Shown here piece by piece: positions 6,862-13,941 of a DNA stretch of 17,369 nucleotides. Each line of letters opens with the position of its first letter. Position 1 is the stretch's first letter. The position numbers and the translations under genes were made by a program. The stretch is from JANXLS01 sp038227045. GTDB lineage: Bacteria; Planctomycetota; SZUA-567; H5-PLA8. The DNA lies in assembly GCA_038227045.1 (NCBI GenBank), contig JBBRQD010000111.1, forward strand, positions 1 to 17,369. The letters run 5' to 3'. The notes beneath the pieces were generated by a model. It did no database searches. It was not told the DNA's origin and saw only the letters and a list, made by a program, of their open reading frames with translations.

Positions 6862-7380
6862 TTAATGCGGCTCGAACGACTTCACGATCTCGTCGAATGC
6901 CGGCTTGTACTTGTCGAACGCTGGCGTCTCGGCTGCGGCGGTGATCGCGTAGCCGTGTTTGCCCGCAACGGCGAGCACGAGGATCGATTTCAATTCGAAG
7001 TCCTCGAACGCGTATGTGTACACGACCTGGATCGCCTTTACCGCGCCGATGGAGATTTCTTTGCGCTCCAGTTCTTTGTAGCCCTTCAGTAGTTTGTCCA
7101 TGACGGACAGCGAGCCATCGGAGAACTTTTTCAAGTCCGTGTCGCTTGGGATGTCCTGTTCGATGACGGTGAGATTCGCTCGAAAGGCTTCTTTGCCGTC
7201 GCCTTTCGGGACGAGCAGCGTGACGGCCGCGCCGCTTGTGCGCTCCTTCTTCTCCCACGTGCCGGAATATTTCAGCGTAAAATCGGTTTCATTGCTCTTA
7301 TAGGTTTCGACGTCCGCTGCGCCCGCTGATAACGCGCAGACACAGAACATTGCCGCCGCAATCCATCGTTTGATCATCAT
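6862..7380 (-). CDS. Secreted PsbP/DcrB-like protein of unknown function
   Basis: This 172-residue protein has a signal peptide (MMIKRWIAAAMFCVCALSAG, cleavage near residue 21) and one compact domain. The pattern ETDFTLKYSGTWEKK, then a strand-rich core and a closing helix (FDKYKPAFDEIVKSFEP), resembles the PsbP/DcrB/LpqN-type alpha-beta fold. These are small periplasmic proteins or lipoproteins often found without known function. There is no lipobox, so it is probably soluble. The start at 7380 is fixed by an ATGA overlap with the moaC stop codon and an AAAGGG site eight bases upstream, so it is translated from the moaC message. Its tie to molybdenum cofactor genes may be functional or only positional. 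The fold call is moderate; the role is unknown. Confidence 0.72.
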   Translation of the reverse strand: MMIKRWIAAAMFCVCALSAGAADVETYKSNETDFTLKYSGTWEKKERTSGAAVTLLVPKGDGKEAFRANLTVIEQDIPSDTDLKKFSDGSLSVMDKLLKGYKELERKEISIGAVKAIQVVYTYAFEDFELKSILVLAVAGKHGYAITAAAETPAFDKYKPAFDEIVKSFEPH

Positions 7381-7865
7381 TTCGATTTCCCTTTGCGGAG
7401 CCACGTCCCGCTTTTTCCACCGCTTTTTTTCATCAGTCTGACGCGCTGAATCTCCATGCCGCGATCGACGGCCTTCACCATATCATAAACCGTCAGCGCC
7501 GCCACCGACGCCGCGGTGAGCGCCTCCATTTCCACACCGGTTTTTCCGTCGCAGCGCACCGTCGTTTCAATGCGCAAGCGTCCGCTATCGAGTGGTTCGA
7601 ATTCCACGTTCGCCGAGGACAAGGCCAGCGCGTGGCACAATGGAATCAGTTCATGCGTGCGTTTGGCGGCCTGAATTCCGGCGATCCGCGCGATGGCCAG
7701 CACGTCGCCTTTCGGCGCGCGGGCGGAGACAATCAGGTCCAGCGTCGCGGGTTTCATTTTCACCACGGCTTCGGCCTTTGCTTCGCGCTGCGTGATGTCT
7801 TTGGCGCCTACGTCAACCATTTTTGCACGGCCTTGAGCGTCGATGTGGGAAAGTTTCGATGGCAT
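7377..7865 (-). CDS. moaC: Cyclic pyranopterin monophosphate synthase MoaC
   Basis: This 162-residue cytoplasmic enzyme, a homohexamer in known cases, converts the MoaA product 3',8-cyclo-7,8-dihydro-GTP into cyclic pyranopterin monophosphate in molybdenum cofactor synthesis. It aligns closely with E. coli MoaC. PKGDVLAIARIAGIQAAKRT carries the catalytic Lys52; HELIPLCHAL has His71 and His78; TGVEMEALTAASVAAL and VYDMVKAVDRGM contribute Asp128 and Lys131. Length is normal for the family. No strong ribosome binding site precedes the ATG at 7865, so expression may rely on the upstream moeA transcript. The stop overlaps the next gene start (ATGA). moaA is not in the window, and the moeA neighbour supports the assignment. 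Confidence 0.97.
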   Translation of the reverse strand: MPSKLSHIDAQGRAKMVDVGAKDITQREAKAEAVVKMKPATLDLIVSARAPKGDVLAIARIAGIQAAKRTHELIPLCHALALSSANVEFEPLDSGRLRIETTVRCDGKTGVEMEALTAASVAALTVYDMVKAVDRGMEIQRVRLMKKSGGKSGTWLRKGKSK

Positions 7866-7908
7866 TTTTCACACTTTCATTCGGCGGCAGGCGGCCGCAA
7901 CCAAAACA

Positions 7909-8000
7909 GCATTTACCATTTTCCATTTTCCATTTCTTTCGGCATCTGCGCGTTTCAATAAATGGAAAATGAAAAATGGCAAATGGGCAATGGAAAATAA
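7909..8000. repeat. Facing heptanucleotide arrays (CCATTTN versus NAAATGG), locus 1
   Basis: Four CCATTTN-type units run in strict seven-base register at 7909-7936. After a spacer (7937-7958), six NAAATGG-type units follow at 7959-8000. Bases 7910-7935 and 7960-7985 form an inverted repeat with 24 of 26 positions matching, able to fold into a long AT-rich hairpin. It occupies the gap between moeA and moaC. The same unit occurs at 15566-15849. Confidence 0.8.
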
Positions 8001-8016
8001 ATCGGCTCCATCATTG

Positions 8017-9213
8017 TCACACGGGATAAAATGTGACGGGTTGTCCTGCCTGAAGAGGTGCTCCGACGGGTTGCACGAACAAGCCATCGGCTGCGACGAG
8101 TGCGGCCAGGTGTCCTGAACCGTGCCAATCGACAGGTTTGACTTTCGTTTCGCCTTCGTGAACGACGAGTTTGCAGGGCCGAAAAGTCGTGCGATCCCCG
8201 GGCCCGCCCGCACCTTCTAATAAGGGGAGCGTGTACCATTTCGGCAGAGGGTCCGTCGCGCCACAGCGTACACGCACGGCGGTCATCACGAACAGATGAA
8301 AGCACACCCACGCTGCGACGGGATTGCCGGGCAGGCCGAAGACGAGCGTTGAATTTTTGATTCCGAAAGTCGTCGGCTTTCCGGGCTTGATCGCGACTTT
8401 GTCGAAGAGAATTTCGACGTTCAATTCTTTGAATACCGCGCCGACGTGGTCGTGGTCGCCGACGCTCACGCCGCCGGTGGAGATGAAAAGCTCCGATTGC
8501 AATCCGTCTTCGATCAGTTTTCGAGTGGCCGTGCGATCATCCGGCGCGATGCCCAGATATTTCGAATCGATCCGGTTTGCGGCGCATTGCGCGAGCAATT
8601 GATAGCTGTTCGAATTGCGAATCTGCGCCGGGCCGGGCTGAATGTCCGGTTCGACGATTTCGTCGCCCGTTCCCAAAATCGCGGCGCGCGGCAATTTTCG
8701 CACGGGCACGTTGACGCATCCGACCGCGGCGAGCACGCCGATTTCCGCCGGGCCGATGCGCGAACCCGCGGAGATCACACTATCGCCGATGTGCGAGTCG
8801 CTCGCGCGCCGGGCGATGTTCTGCCCTTGTTTGGCCGCGGTATTGAAGCGCACGAAGCCTTCGCGCGGAATCTCGGTCTGCTCGCGCATGACGACGGCAT
8901 CGGCACCGGGCGGCAGAGGTGCGCCGGTCATGATCTTGATCGTCTGCCCAGGCGAAATCGCGCGAGCGGCGGCTTTGCCGGCGGGGATTTCTTCAATCAA
9001 TTCAAGCACGTCCGGCGCGGCACGCGTATCGGTCGAAAAGACCGCGTAACCATCCACTGCGCTGCGATGAAACGGCGGCCAATCGCGATCCGCAAAAATA
9101 TCTTTGGCGAGGTAATGGCCCAGCGATTCGTTCAACGCAACATGCGAAGCCGGCGCGCGCGCGGTTTTTTCCAGAATGAATGAAAACGCTTCGGCAATTG
9201 AAATCAACGCCAT
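8017..9213 (-). CDS. moeA: Molybdopterin molybdenumtransferase MoeA
   Basis: This 398-residue cytoplasmic enzyme inserts molybdate into adenylylated molybdopterin, the last step in making molybdenum cofactor. Family motifs in order are DWPPFHRSAVDGYAV (44-58; the usual second Asp of PPFDRSA is His here, but DGYA is intact), MTGAPLPPGADAVV (95-108), ISTGGVSVGDHDHVG in the MoCF-like domain and FGLPGNPVAAW further on. A C-terminal beta domain ends the protein, as usual. A GAGG lies 11 bases upstream of the ATG at 9213. It is divergent from the methyltransferase region with only about 40 bases before the first ATG there, and it precedes moaC across a 151-base gap holding the heptamer arrays. Confidence 0.96.
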   Translation of the reverse strand: MALISIAEAFSFILEKTARAPASHVALNESLGHYLAKDIFADRDWPPFHRSAVDGYAVFSTDTRAAPDVLELIEEIPAGKAAARAISPGQTIKIMTGAPLPPGADAVVMREQTEIPREGFVRFNTAAKQGQNIARRASDSHIGDSVISAGSRIGPAEIGVLAAVGCVNVPVRKLPRAAILGTGDEIVEPDIQPGPAQIRNSNSYQLLAQCAANRIDSKYLGIAPDDRTATRKLIEDGLQSELFISTGGVSVGDHDHVGAVFKELNVEILFDKVAIKPGKPTTFGIKNSTLVFGLPGNPVAAWVCFHLFVMTAVRVRCGATDPLPKWYTLPLLEGAGGPGDRTTFRPCKLVVHEGETKVKPVDWHGSGHLAALVAADGLFVQPVGAPLQAGQPVTFYPV

Positions 9214-9277
9214 TCGAAACCAAGCCTCGATAATCCGATAATCCGTTCACGATGCAACTCGAAAGGAAGTTTATTCG

Positions 9278-9328
9278 ATGTCCCCGAAAATTCCCTTCAT
9301 TTCCCCCAAAAATCGGACGAATTCATAG
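9278..9328 (+). CDS. Possible 16-codon leader ORF before the methyltransferase
   Basis: GAAAGGAAG (9261-9269) lies eight bases before an ATG at 9278 that opens a 16-residue frame, MSPKIPFISPKNRTNS, stopping at TAG 9326-9328. The methyltransferase ATG at 9333 is four bases later and has no ribosome binding site of its own. The layout suggests translation of the leader with re-initiation. It may instead be chance, or mark an error in this stretch. Confidence 0.3.
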   Translation: MSPKIPFISPKNRTNS

Positions 9329-9332
9329 CCAG

Positions 9333-11345
9333 ATGACTACGATGACGCTCACCCACCCCGAAGCTGTTCCGTTGCCTGTTCTCCATCGCGCGCAACATCT
9401 GGCGCCTGTCGAACGCGTAATCCGCACGACCGAATTTGTAGGCCGCGCGCGGCCTCTCAATCTGAGTGCGCTGCTGGCGCCGCTTATTGAAATTTGTCCG
9501 GCTTTGCGGCCGGAGGCGTTGGTCGTGGCGCTTGCCGAGGAAATGGTTTTGCGTTCGTCCGCCGCCATTCCATCGCGCTGGCTCGACAAACTTGCAGGGG
9601 CGCTGCAAGTGGACCGCGCGCGCGTGCGCGTTCCGCAAGGTGTCTTTGACGAACTGCCCCGTCCCGCCTGGAGCGACCCCGCGCTGCTCGGCGAGTGGCT
9701 CAACGCGACGCGGCAGCGCGCGGATTTGAAATTACGCGCGTCGCAAGCGGATGAATTAGGCCGTGCGGGCCGTTCGAGCGAAGGATGTGTCTACACGCCG
9801 CCCGCCGTGGCGCGCGCGATTATTGAAGAACTTCATGTCGGGGCGCGGCGCGTGGTCGATCCCGCGTGCGGCGCGGGCGTGTTTTTGCTCGAAGCATTTC
9901 GCCGGGCGTTTGCGCGCCGCATTGAAAACGGAATCGCGCCCGAACTTGCCGCGGAAGATGCGTTGACGCACGAAATCGCGGGAATTGATATTGATGAAAA
10001 GGCGCTGGCTGTTGCGGAATTCTCGCTGCGTATACTAGCGTTTTTGAGCGGAGGGTTGGAGCGAGACGTGCACATCGATCTGCGGCACGCCGACGCGCTC
10101 GCCCCGCTGCCGGAGCTTGACGGACGCTGCGACTGCATCGCTGGCAATCCGCCTTATGTCGAAGGCCGCGGCTTGAGCGTCAAACAGTTGGCGTCGCTGC
10201 GCGGGCGGTTCAAATCGGCGGGAACGGGCAAGATTAATCTGTTCGCCGTTTTCATTGAACGCGCGCTGACCCTGCTGAAAGACGGCGGCGTGATGGCCTT
10301 CGTGGTTCCGGCGACGTTTCAACGCAATTCGCGCTACAAAGCGCTGCGTGAATTGCTGCTGAACCACACCATCGAATCGATCAAGCCGCTCGACGCGGGA
10401 CTCTTCGGCGAACGCGTCGTCGAGACCTGCGTGCTGCGCGTGCGCAAGTCGCCGCCAGCGATGAATTCAATCGTCGCGACCGGCGACGGCGAGACGCTGC
10501 AATCGCAGCTTTCGCACGGCCCTGTTCTGCGATTCTGCAACACACTCCCGCGCAAACTGCGCCGCCAGATCGGCCTGATGGAAAAGCATGGCGTGCCGCT
10601 GGCGTACATGTTCGAAGTGCGCGACGGCATTTCGACGGGCTTTCAGCCGTTTCCGAAGCGGCTGCTGGGTACCGTAGCGGACGGGCAATTCATTTCGCAG
10701 GAAGGCGCGTCGAAGCCGTTCGATGCGCGCGTTCACAAGCGCATCATCGACGGTTCCGAATTCAATACGTTCACGCCGATTCAGTGGGCCGGCCGGTTCA
10801 TCGAATACAACAAGGAACACGAGCATTTTCCGCCGCATCCGGGCCGGCCGTTCAACTGCCAGTTGCGCGACGCGGCGCTCTATGACCGCCCCGAAAAATT
10901 GATCACGCGCCAGACGGCGAAAGGGCTGATCGCGACGGTGGACCGCGAGCGCTATTTCGTGCGCAACTCGGTCCACGTCACGTTTGCGAAGAATCCGTTT
11001 GGCGACGACATGGATGTCGAAGGGCGCGACTTCGATTTCCATCCTGAATCCAAACGCCAGCCGAGCATCTCACTGGACGCGCTCTGCGCCTGCTTGAATA
11101 CGAAGTTGTACAGCGACTATCTGATCGCGGTGACGGGCGAAAACGGGGCGGTGTTTCCGCAGGTCCACATCGCCGATTTACGAACGTTGCCGATTCTGCC
11201 CGGATTGTTGAAACCCGGCGGCGAACTCGCCGAACTTGGCGCGGCGCTTCTCGACATGCATAGCCAGTCGATTGCTCCCAGCAAAGATATCCGGGCGCTG
11301 ATGGAAGAAGTCCAGGCGCTGCTTGAAGCGGCGTTTGAGATGTAA
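9333..11345 (+). CDS. N6-adenine DNA methyltransferase with TaqI-like specificity domain
   Basis: This protein of about 670 residues transfers a methyl group from S-adenosylmethionine to adenine in DNA. A helical N-terminal region (about 1-140) is followed by YTPPAVARAI (154 on), the AdoMet motif I DPACGAG (176-182), an acidic motif GIDIDE and the catalytic NPPY (272-275) marking the gamma-type N6-adenine class. The C-terminal half contains ITRQTAKGLIA, NSVHVTF and ACLNTKLYSDYLI, as in TaqI-like or Eco57I-like target-recognition domains. I see no PD-(D/E)xK nuclease motif and no neighbouring restriction gene, so it appears solitary. The frame is open from an ATG at 9252, but those 27 residues are Arg/Lys/Pro-rich and lack a site; the ATG at 9333 is preferred. 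The methylated site cannot be read from sequence. Confidence 0.88.
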   Translation: MTTMTLTHPEAVPLPVLHRAQHLAPVERVIRTTEFVGRARPLNLSALLAPLIEICPALRPEALVVALAEEMVLRSSAAIPSRWLDKLAGALQVDRARVRVPQGVFDELPRPAWSDPALLGEWLNATRQRADLKLRASQADELGRAGRSSEGCVYTPPAVARAIIEELHVGARRVVDPACGAGVFLLEAFRRAFARRIENGIAPELAAEDALTHEIAGIDIDEKALAVAEFSLRILAFLSGGLERDVHIDLRHADALAPLPELDGRCDCIAGNPPYVEGRGLSVKQLASLRGRFKSAGTGKINLFAVFIERALTLLKDGGVMAFVVPATFQRNSRYKALRELLLNHTIESIKPLDAGLFGERVVETCVLRVRKSPPAMNSIVATGDGETLQSQLSHGPVLRFCNTLPRKLRRQIGLMEKHGVPLAYMFEVRDGISTGFQPFPKRLLGTVADGQFISQEGASKPFDARVHKRIIDGSEFNTFTPIQWAGRFIEYNKEHEHFPPHPGRPFNCQLRDAALYDRPEKLITRQTAKGLIATVDRERYFVRNSVHVTFAKNPFGDDMDVEGRDFDFHPESKRQPSISLDALCACLNTKLYSDYLIAVTGENGAVFPQVHIADLRTLPILPGLLKPGGELAELGAALLDMHSQSIAPSKDIRALMEEVQALLEAAFEM

Positions 11346-11441
11346 TAATTTCTCTCGCACAGAGACATAAAGAAGCACGAAGAAGTATCACCCAGAACCT
11401 GCGCGTTTCCTTAAACTCGGATGCTCAGTGCGGGGCTTCTT

Positions 11442-11472
11442 GTCGCTTCGCGACCCAGCCTGAGGGCTAGGC
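11442..11472. repeat. Double hairpin in the methyltransferase to pseudokinase gap
   Basis: GTCGC-TTC-GCGAC (11442-11454) is followed immediately by GCCT and AGGC pairing across 11458-11472. The 268-base gap 11346-11613 also has a purine-rich AGAGACATAAAGAAG run near 11359 and an AT-rich stretch before the next gene with TATAAT at 11587-11592. The hairpins could end methyltransferase transcription or be a REP-like dispersed repeat. Confidence 0.45.
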
Positions 11473-11613
11473 CACCCACCAAAACTGCGTTCAGCGACAT
11501 GCACATTCTGCCGTCGTGCATTGAATTTTTGGCTATTATTGCCTTTGATTTCGCTTTTTGGGATTTTTAGAAACGCCAACTGCGTCTATAATAATAGAAA
11601 GAGGTATTCGAAT

Positions 11614-13941
11614 ATGACTGAACAAGCGACGGAGAACGAGGCATTACCTATAACCGCGGGCGATTCGTCTTTGCCCAAGATATCCGGCTATTCGCTGCTG
11701 CGCGAGAAGAGCCGTGGGCCGAAGGCCGTGGTCTATAAAGCGCAGCGCGTTTTCGAAAACGATCTGGCCGCGATCAAGCTCTTTCATCGCGGCGTGTGCG
11801 ACCGCGTCATGATCGCGAACCTGGAAGCGGGTATTGAGAAGACCGCCGGCTTGCGGCATTCCGGCCTGATCCGCGTGCTGGGTGTCGGGACCGACGACAA
11901 CCGGCCGTTTCTCGTCCTTGAATATGCGTCGGGCGAATCCCTTTCAAATTTTCTTTTTCGCTACCAGTCTTCTCCGCCCGCCAAGGCGCTTGCGGTGATC
12001 TTGTATTGCGCCCGCACGCTGAAATTCGCTGCGGATAAAGGCTTCGTTCACGGCCGCCTGCACCCGGGCCGCATTGTCCTGGGGCGCAACAATGTCCGTA
12101 TCGCCGGCGTGGGAATGGGCGAGCGGCCCGAACATGCAGCGTGGACGCATCCATTTCCCAACCGCTTCGAACCGCTGATTTACACGCCGACGGAAGCATT
12201 TCCCTCCAAGCCATTCCCCGAGAAAACGGCTCAGGCCGTCGACGTCTATGCGCTGGGCGCGATGCTCTTTCATCTGCTGACGTGCATGCCTCCCTTTAAA
12301 GGTGGCGACGAAGGCTCGCTTGAATCCGAACGCAGCAAATTGAAACGTCCCGTCGCCTGGCCCTCGGGGGCGCGCGCCGCGTTTCCGGGAGAATTGGGGG
12401 ATCTGATCGAAGCCATGCTCGATCCGGACCCGGTCAAGCGGCCCGGTTACGATGACTTGATCCAAAAGCTTTCGCTGCTTCAAGCCGAATTGCAAATCTC
12501 CGGCGCGGAAGCCTGGCATGGCTCGGCTTCCGGTGTCCCGAATGTGGTCCCGGCATCGGGGGCTCAACCCGTTGTGCCCCCCGTGCTGGCCGCGACCGCC
12601 AAAGCGCTCCCCGATCCACACAAGCCATTTGCTCCGCCACCGATGCACGCCACGGCACCGGCGTCGTCATCCGCCGCGCCCATTCCAACCGTTCCGCATG
12701 TAAACGTCGAAAAAAAGAAACACGACGCGCACGGGGTTCATCTGAAAAGGCACCCCGCGCATGTCACCGCCAAGCGTTCGGCGTTCGACGTGGTTTTTTC
12801 GACGCTGCTGTTTTGCATGACCGGGTTGGTTTTCTGCTGTGCCGTGTACGTCACCATTCAGCCTTATCTGCCGGAGAAGTACCGGTTCGTCACACGCTGG
12901 ATTCCGGCTCCAGAAAATACCGCCCAGCGTCAACCCGCGATCAGTACTCAGCCGGGCAAAACGCCGGACGCCACTGCCGTGCCTGTCAAAGCGCTGTCCG
13001 AACCGGTCAATCCCGAAGAAGCCGCACTGGCGCTTCGTCAGCTCGACAAGATCCAAGAAATGCTGCGCAACGGCGATATTTTGCCGTCGATGGGTTTGGC
13101 CAAAGTGCTGCGCAATATCTCCGACCGCGCGGGACGGACTTCCCCGACGGGGCTGCGCGCGCTGATTATTGCCAGCGAAATCGAATGGAAAGTTTCGCCC
13201 GGAAAAGCGCTTGAACCGTTGCCACAGATTCCGGTCACGCCGCCCGTGGCGGTTGCACCGGCGCCGGTTGCGCCAAAGGCAGACACGCCCGCCCCGGCCA
13301 AGCCCGAACAGCCCGCCGCGAACACTCCGCCCCCGGCGGCCAAGCCCGTCGACGCTCCGAAGCCGATTCCAGGCATCGCCGCCGCGGTCAAGCAATCGCG
13401 CACGCTGCTCAAATATTTTGGTTACTCCAAAGCGAAGGAGGGCATCGACCAATTCGCCGTGAAGGGGAACACCGAACAAAAGAGAATCGCCGCGGATTAT
13501 CGCACGCTGATCAGCTACGAAGAGGGTCTCTACGAACGCTGCCACGCGAAACTGGTCGAGCACATTAAGAAAGATCCCAAGCACGAATCGATTTTGCAGG
13601 TCTTCCCGCGCAAAGACGATCCGGTCGGCGACGACATCATTGACTTCGATGAAAAAGGCCTTTCGATCCTGGTCAAAGGGGGCAACAACAAGGGCGTCAA
13701 AATCACGCCGTGGGACAAGTTTCCGTCGGTGCAGGTGTTGAATTTACTCCTGCCGCTCTCCACGAAAAATAGCCTGGAGGATCAGATCGGACTGGCGGTC
13801 TTTGCCTACAACCGAGGATTGACGGTGGAAGCGGAAGACGCGTTGGGCAAAGCCGAAGCGCTGCCGAACGGCAAGGACAAGGCAGGGGCAGTGGCCGACA
13901 CGTTTGTTAAAATCACGCGCGCGCTCGATGCGCCGGAATGA
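11614..13941 (+). CDS. Transmembrane serine/threonine pseudokinase
   Basis: This is a 775-residue protein with an N-terminal kinase fold (about 26-295), a Pro/Ala linker, one transmembrane helix (about 392-414) and a C-terminal extracytoplasmic part with an Ala/Pro-rich stretch (about 540-590) and an unrecognised alpha-helical end domain. The fold is clear: Lys55 in AAIKLF, FLVLEYASGESL, and DVYALGAMLFHLLTCMPPF (210-228). Catalysis should be lost. HRDLKPEN is replaced by HGRLHPGR (146-153), the DFG Asp by Gly (IAGVG, 163-167), and the Gly loop is degenerate (SRGPKAVVYKA). It is therefore probably a binding or signalling pseudokinase. GAGG lies nine bases before the chosen ATG; the frame extends upstream to 11521 without support. 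Its stop overlaps the protease start by ATGA. Confidence 0.87.
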   Translation: MTEQATENEALPITAGDSSLPKISGYSLLREKSRGPKAVVYKAQRVFENDLAAIKLFHRGVCDRVMIANLEAGIEKTAGLRHSGLIRVLGVGTDDNRPFLVLEYASGESLSNFLFRYQSSPPAKALAVILYCARTLKFAADKGFVHGRLHPGRIVLGRNNVRIAGVGMGERPEHAAWTHPFPNRFEPLIYTPTEAFPSKPFPEKTAQAVDVYALGAMLFHLLTCMPPFKGGDEGSLESERSKLKRPVAWPSGARAAFPGELGDLIEAMLDPDPVKRPGYDDLIQKLSLLQAELQISGAEAWHGSASGVPNVVPASGAQPVVPPVLAATAKALPDPHKPFAPPPMHATAPASSSAAPIPTVPHVNVEKKKHDAHGVHLKRHPAHVTAKRSAFDVVFSTLLFCMTGLVFCCAVYVTIQPYLPEKYRFVTRWIPAPENTAQRQPAISTQPGKTPDATAVPVKALSEPVNPEEAALALRQLDKIQEMLRNGDILPSMGLAKVLRNISDRAGRTSPTGLRALIIASEIEWKVSPGKALEPLPQIPVTPPVAVAPAPVAPKADTPAPAKPEQPAANTPPPAAKPVDAPKPIPGIAAAVKQSRTLLKYFGYSKAKEGIDQFAVKGNTEQKRIAADYRTLISYEEGLYERCHAKLVEHIKKDPKHESILQVFPRKDDPVGDDIIDFDEKGLSILVKGGNNKGVKITPWDKFPSVQVLNLLLPLSTKNSLEDQIGLAVFAYNRGLTVEAEDALGKAEALPNGKDKAGAVADTFVKITRALDAPE

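Noticed and set aside
7909..8000. CRISPR array
   Set aside because: Repeat units are seven bases in contiguous register without unique spacers, the arrays face each other, and no cas genes are present.
8446..9183. Plus-strand frame of about 245 codons opposite moeA
   Set aside because: MoeA motifs on the minus strand are unambiguous and this frame has no plausible domain.
12667..13584. Minus-strand frame of about 305 codons opposite the pseudokinase
   Set aside because: It is Arg/Gly-rich with no recognisable fold and mirrors the Ala/Pro-rich coding strand.
9333..13941. BREX or Pgl-like phage defence cluster (methyltransferase plus kinase)
   Set aside because: The kinase is a membrane pseudokinase unlike PglW, there is no PglZ-like phosphatase, BrxC-like ATPase or nuclease, and a 268-base gap with hairpins separates the genes.
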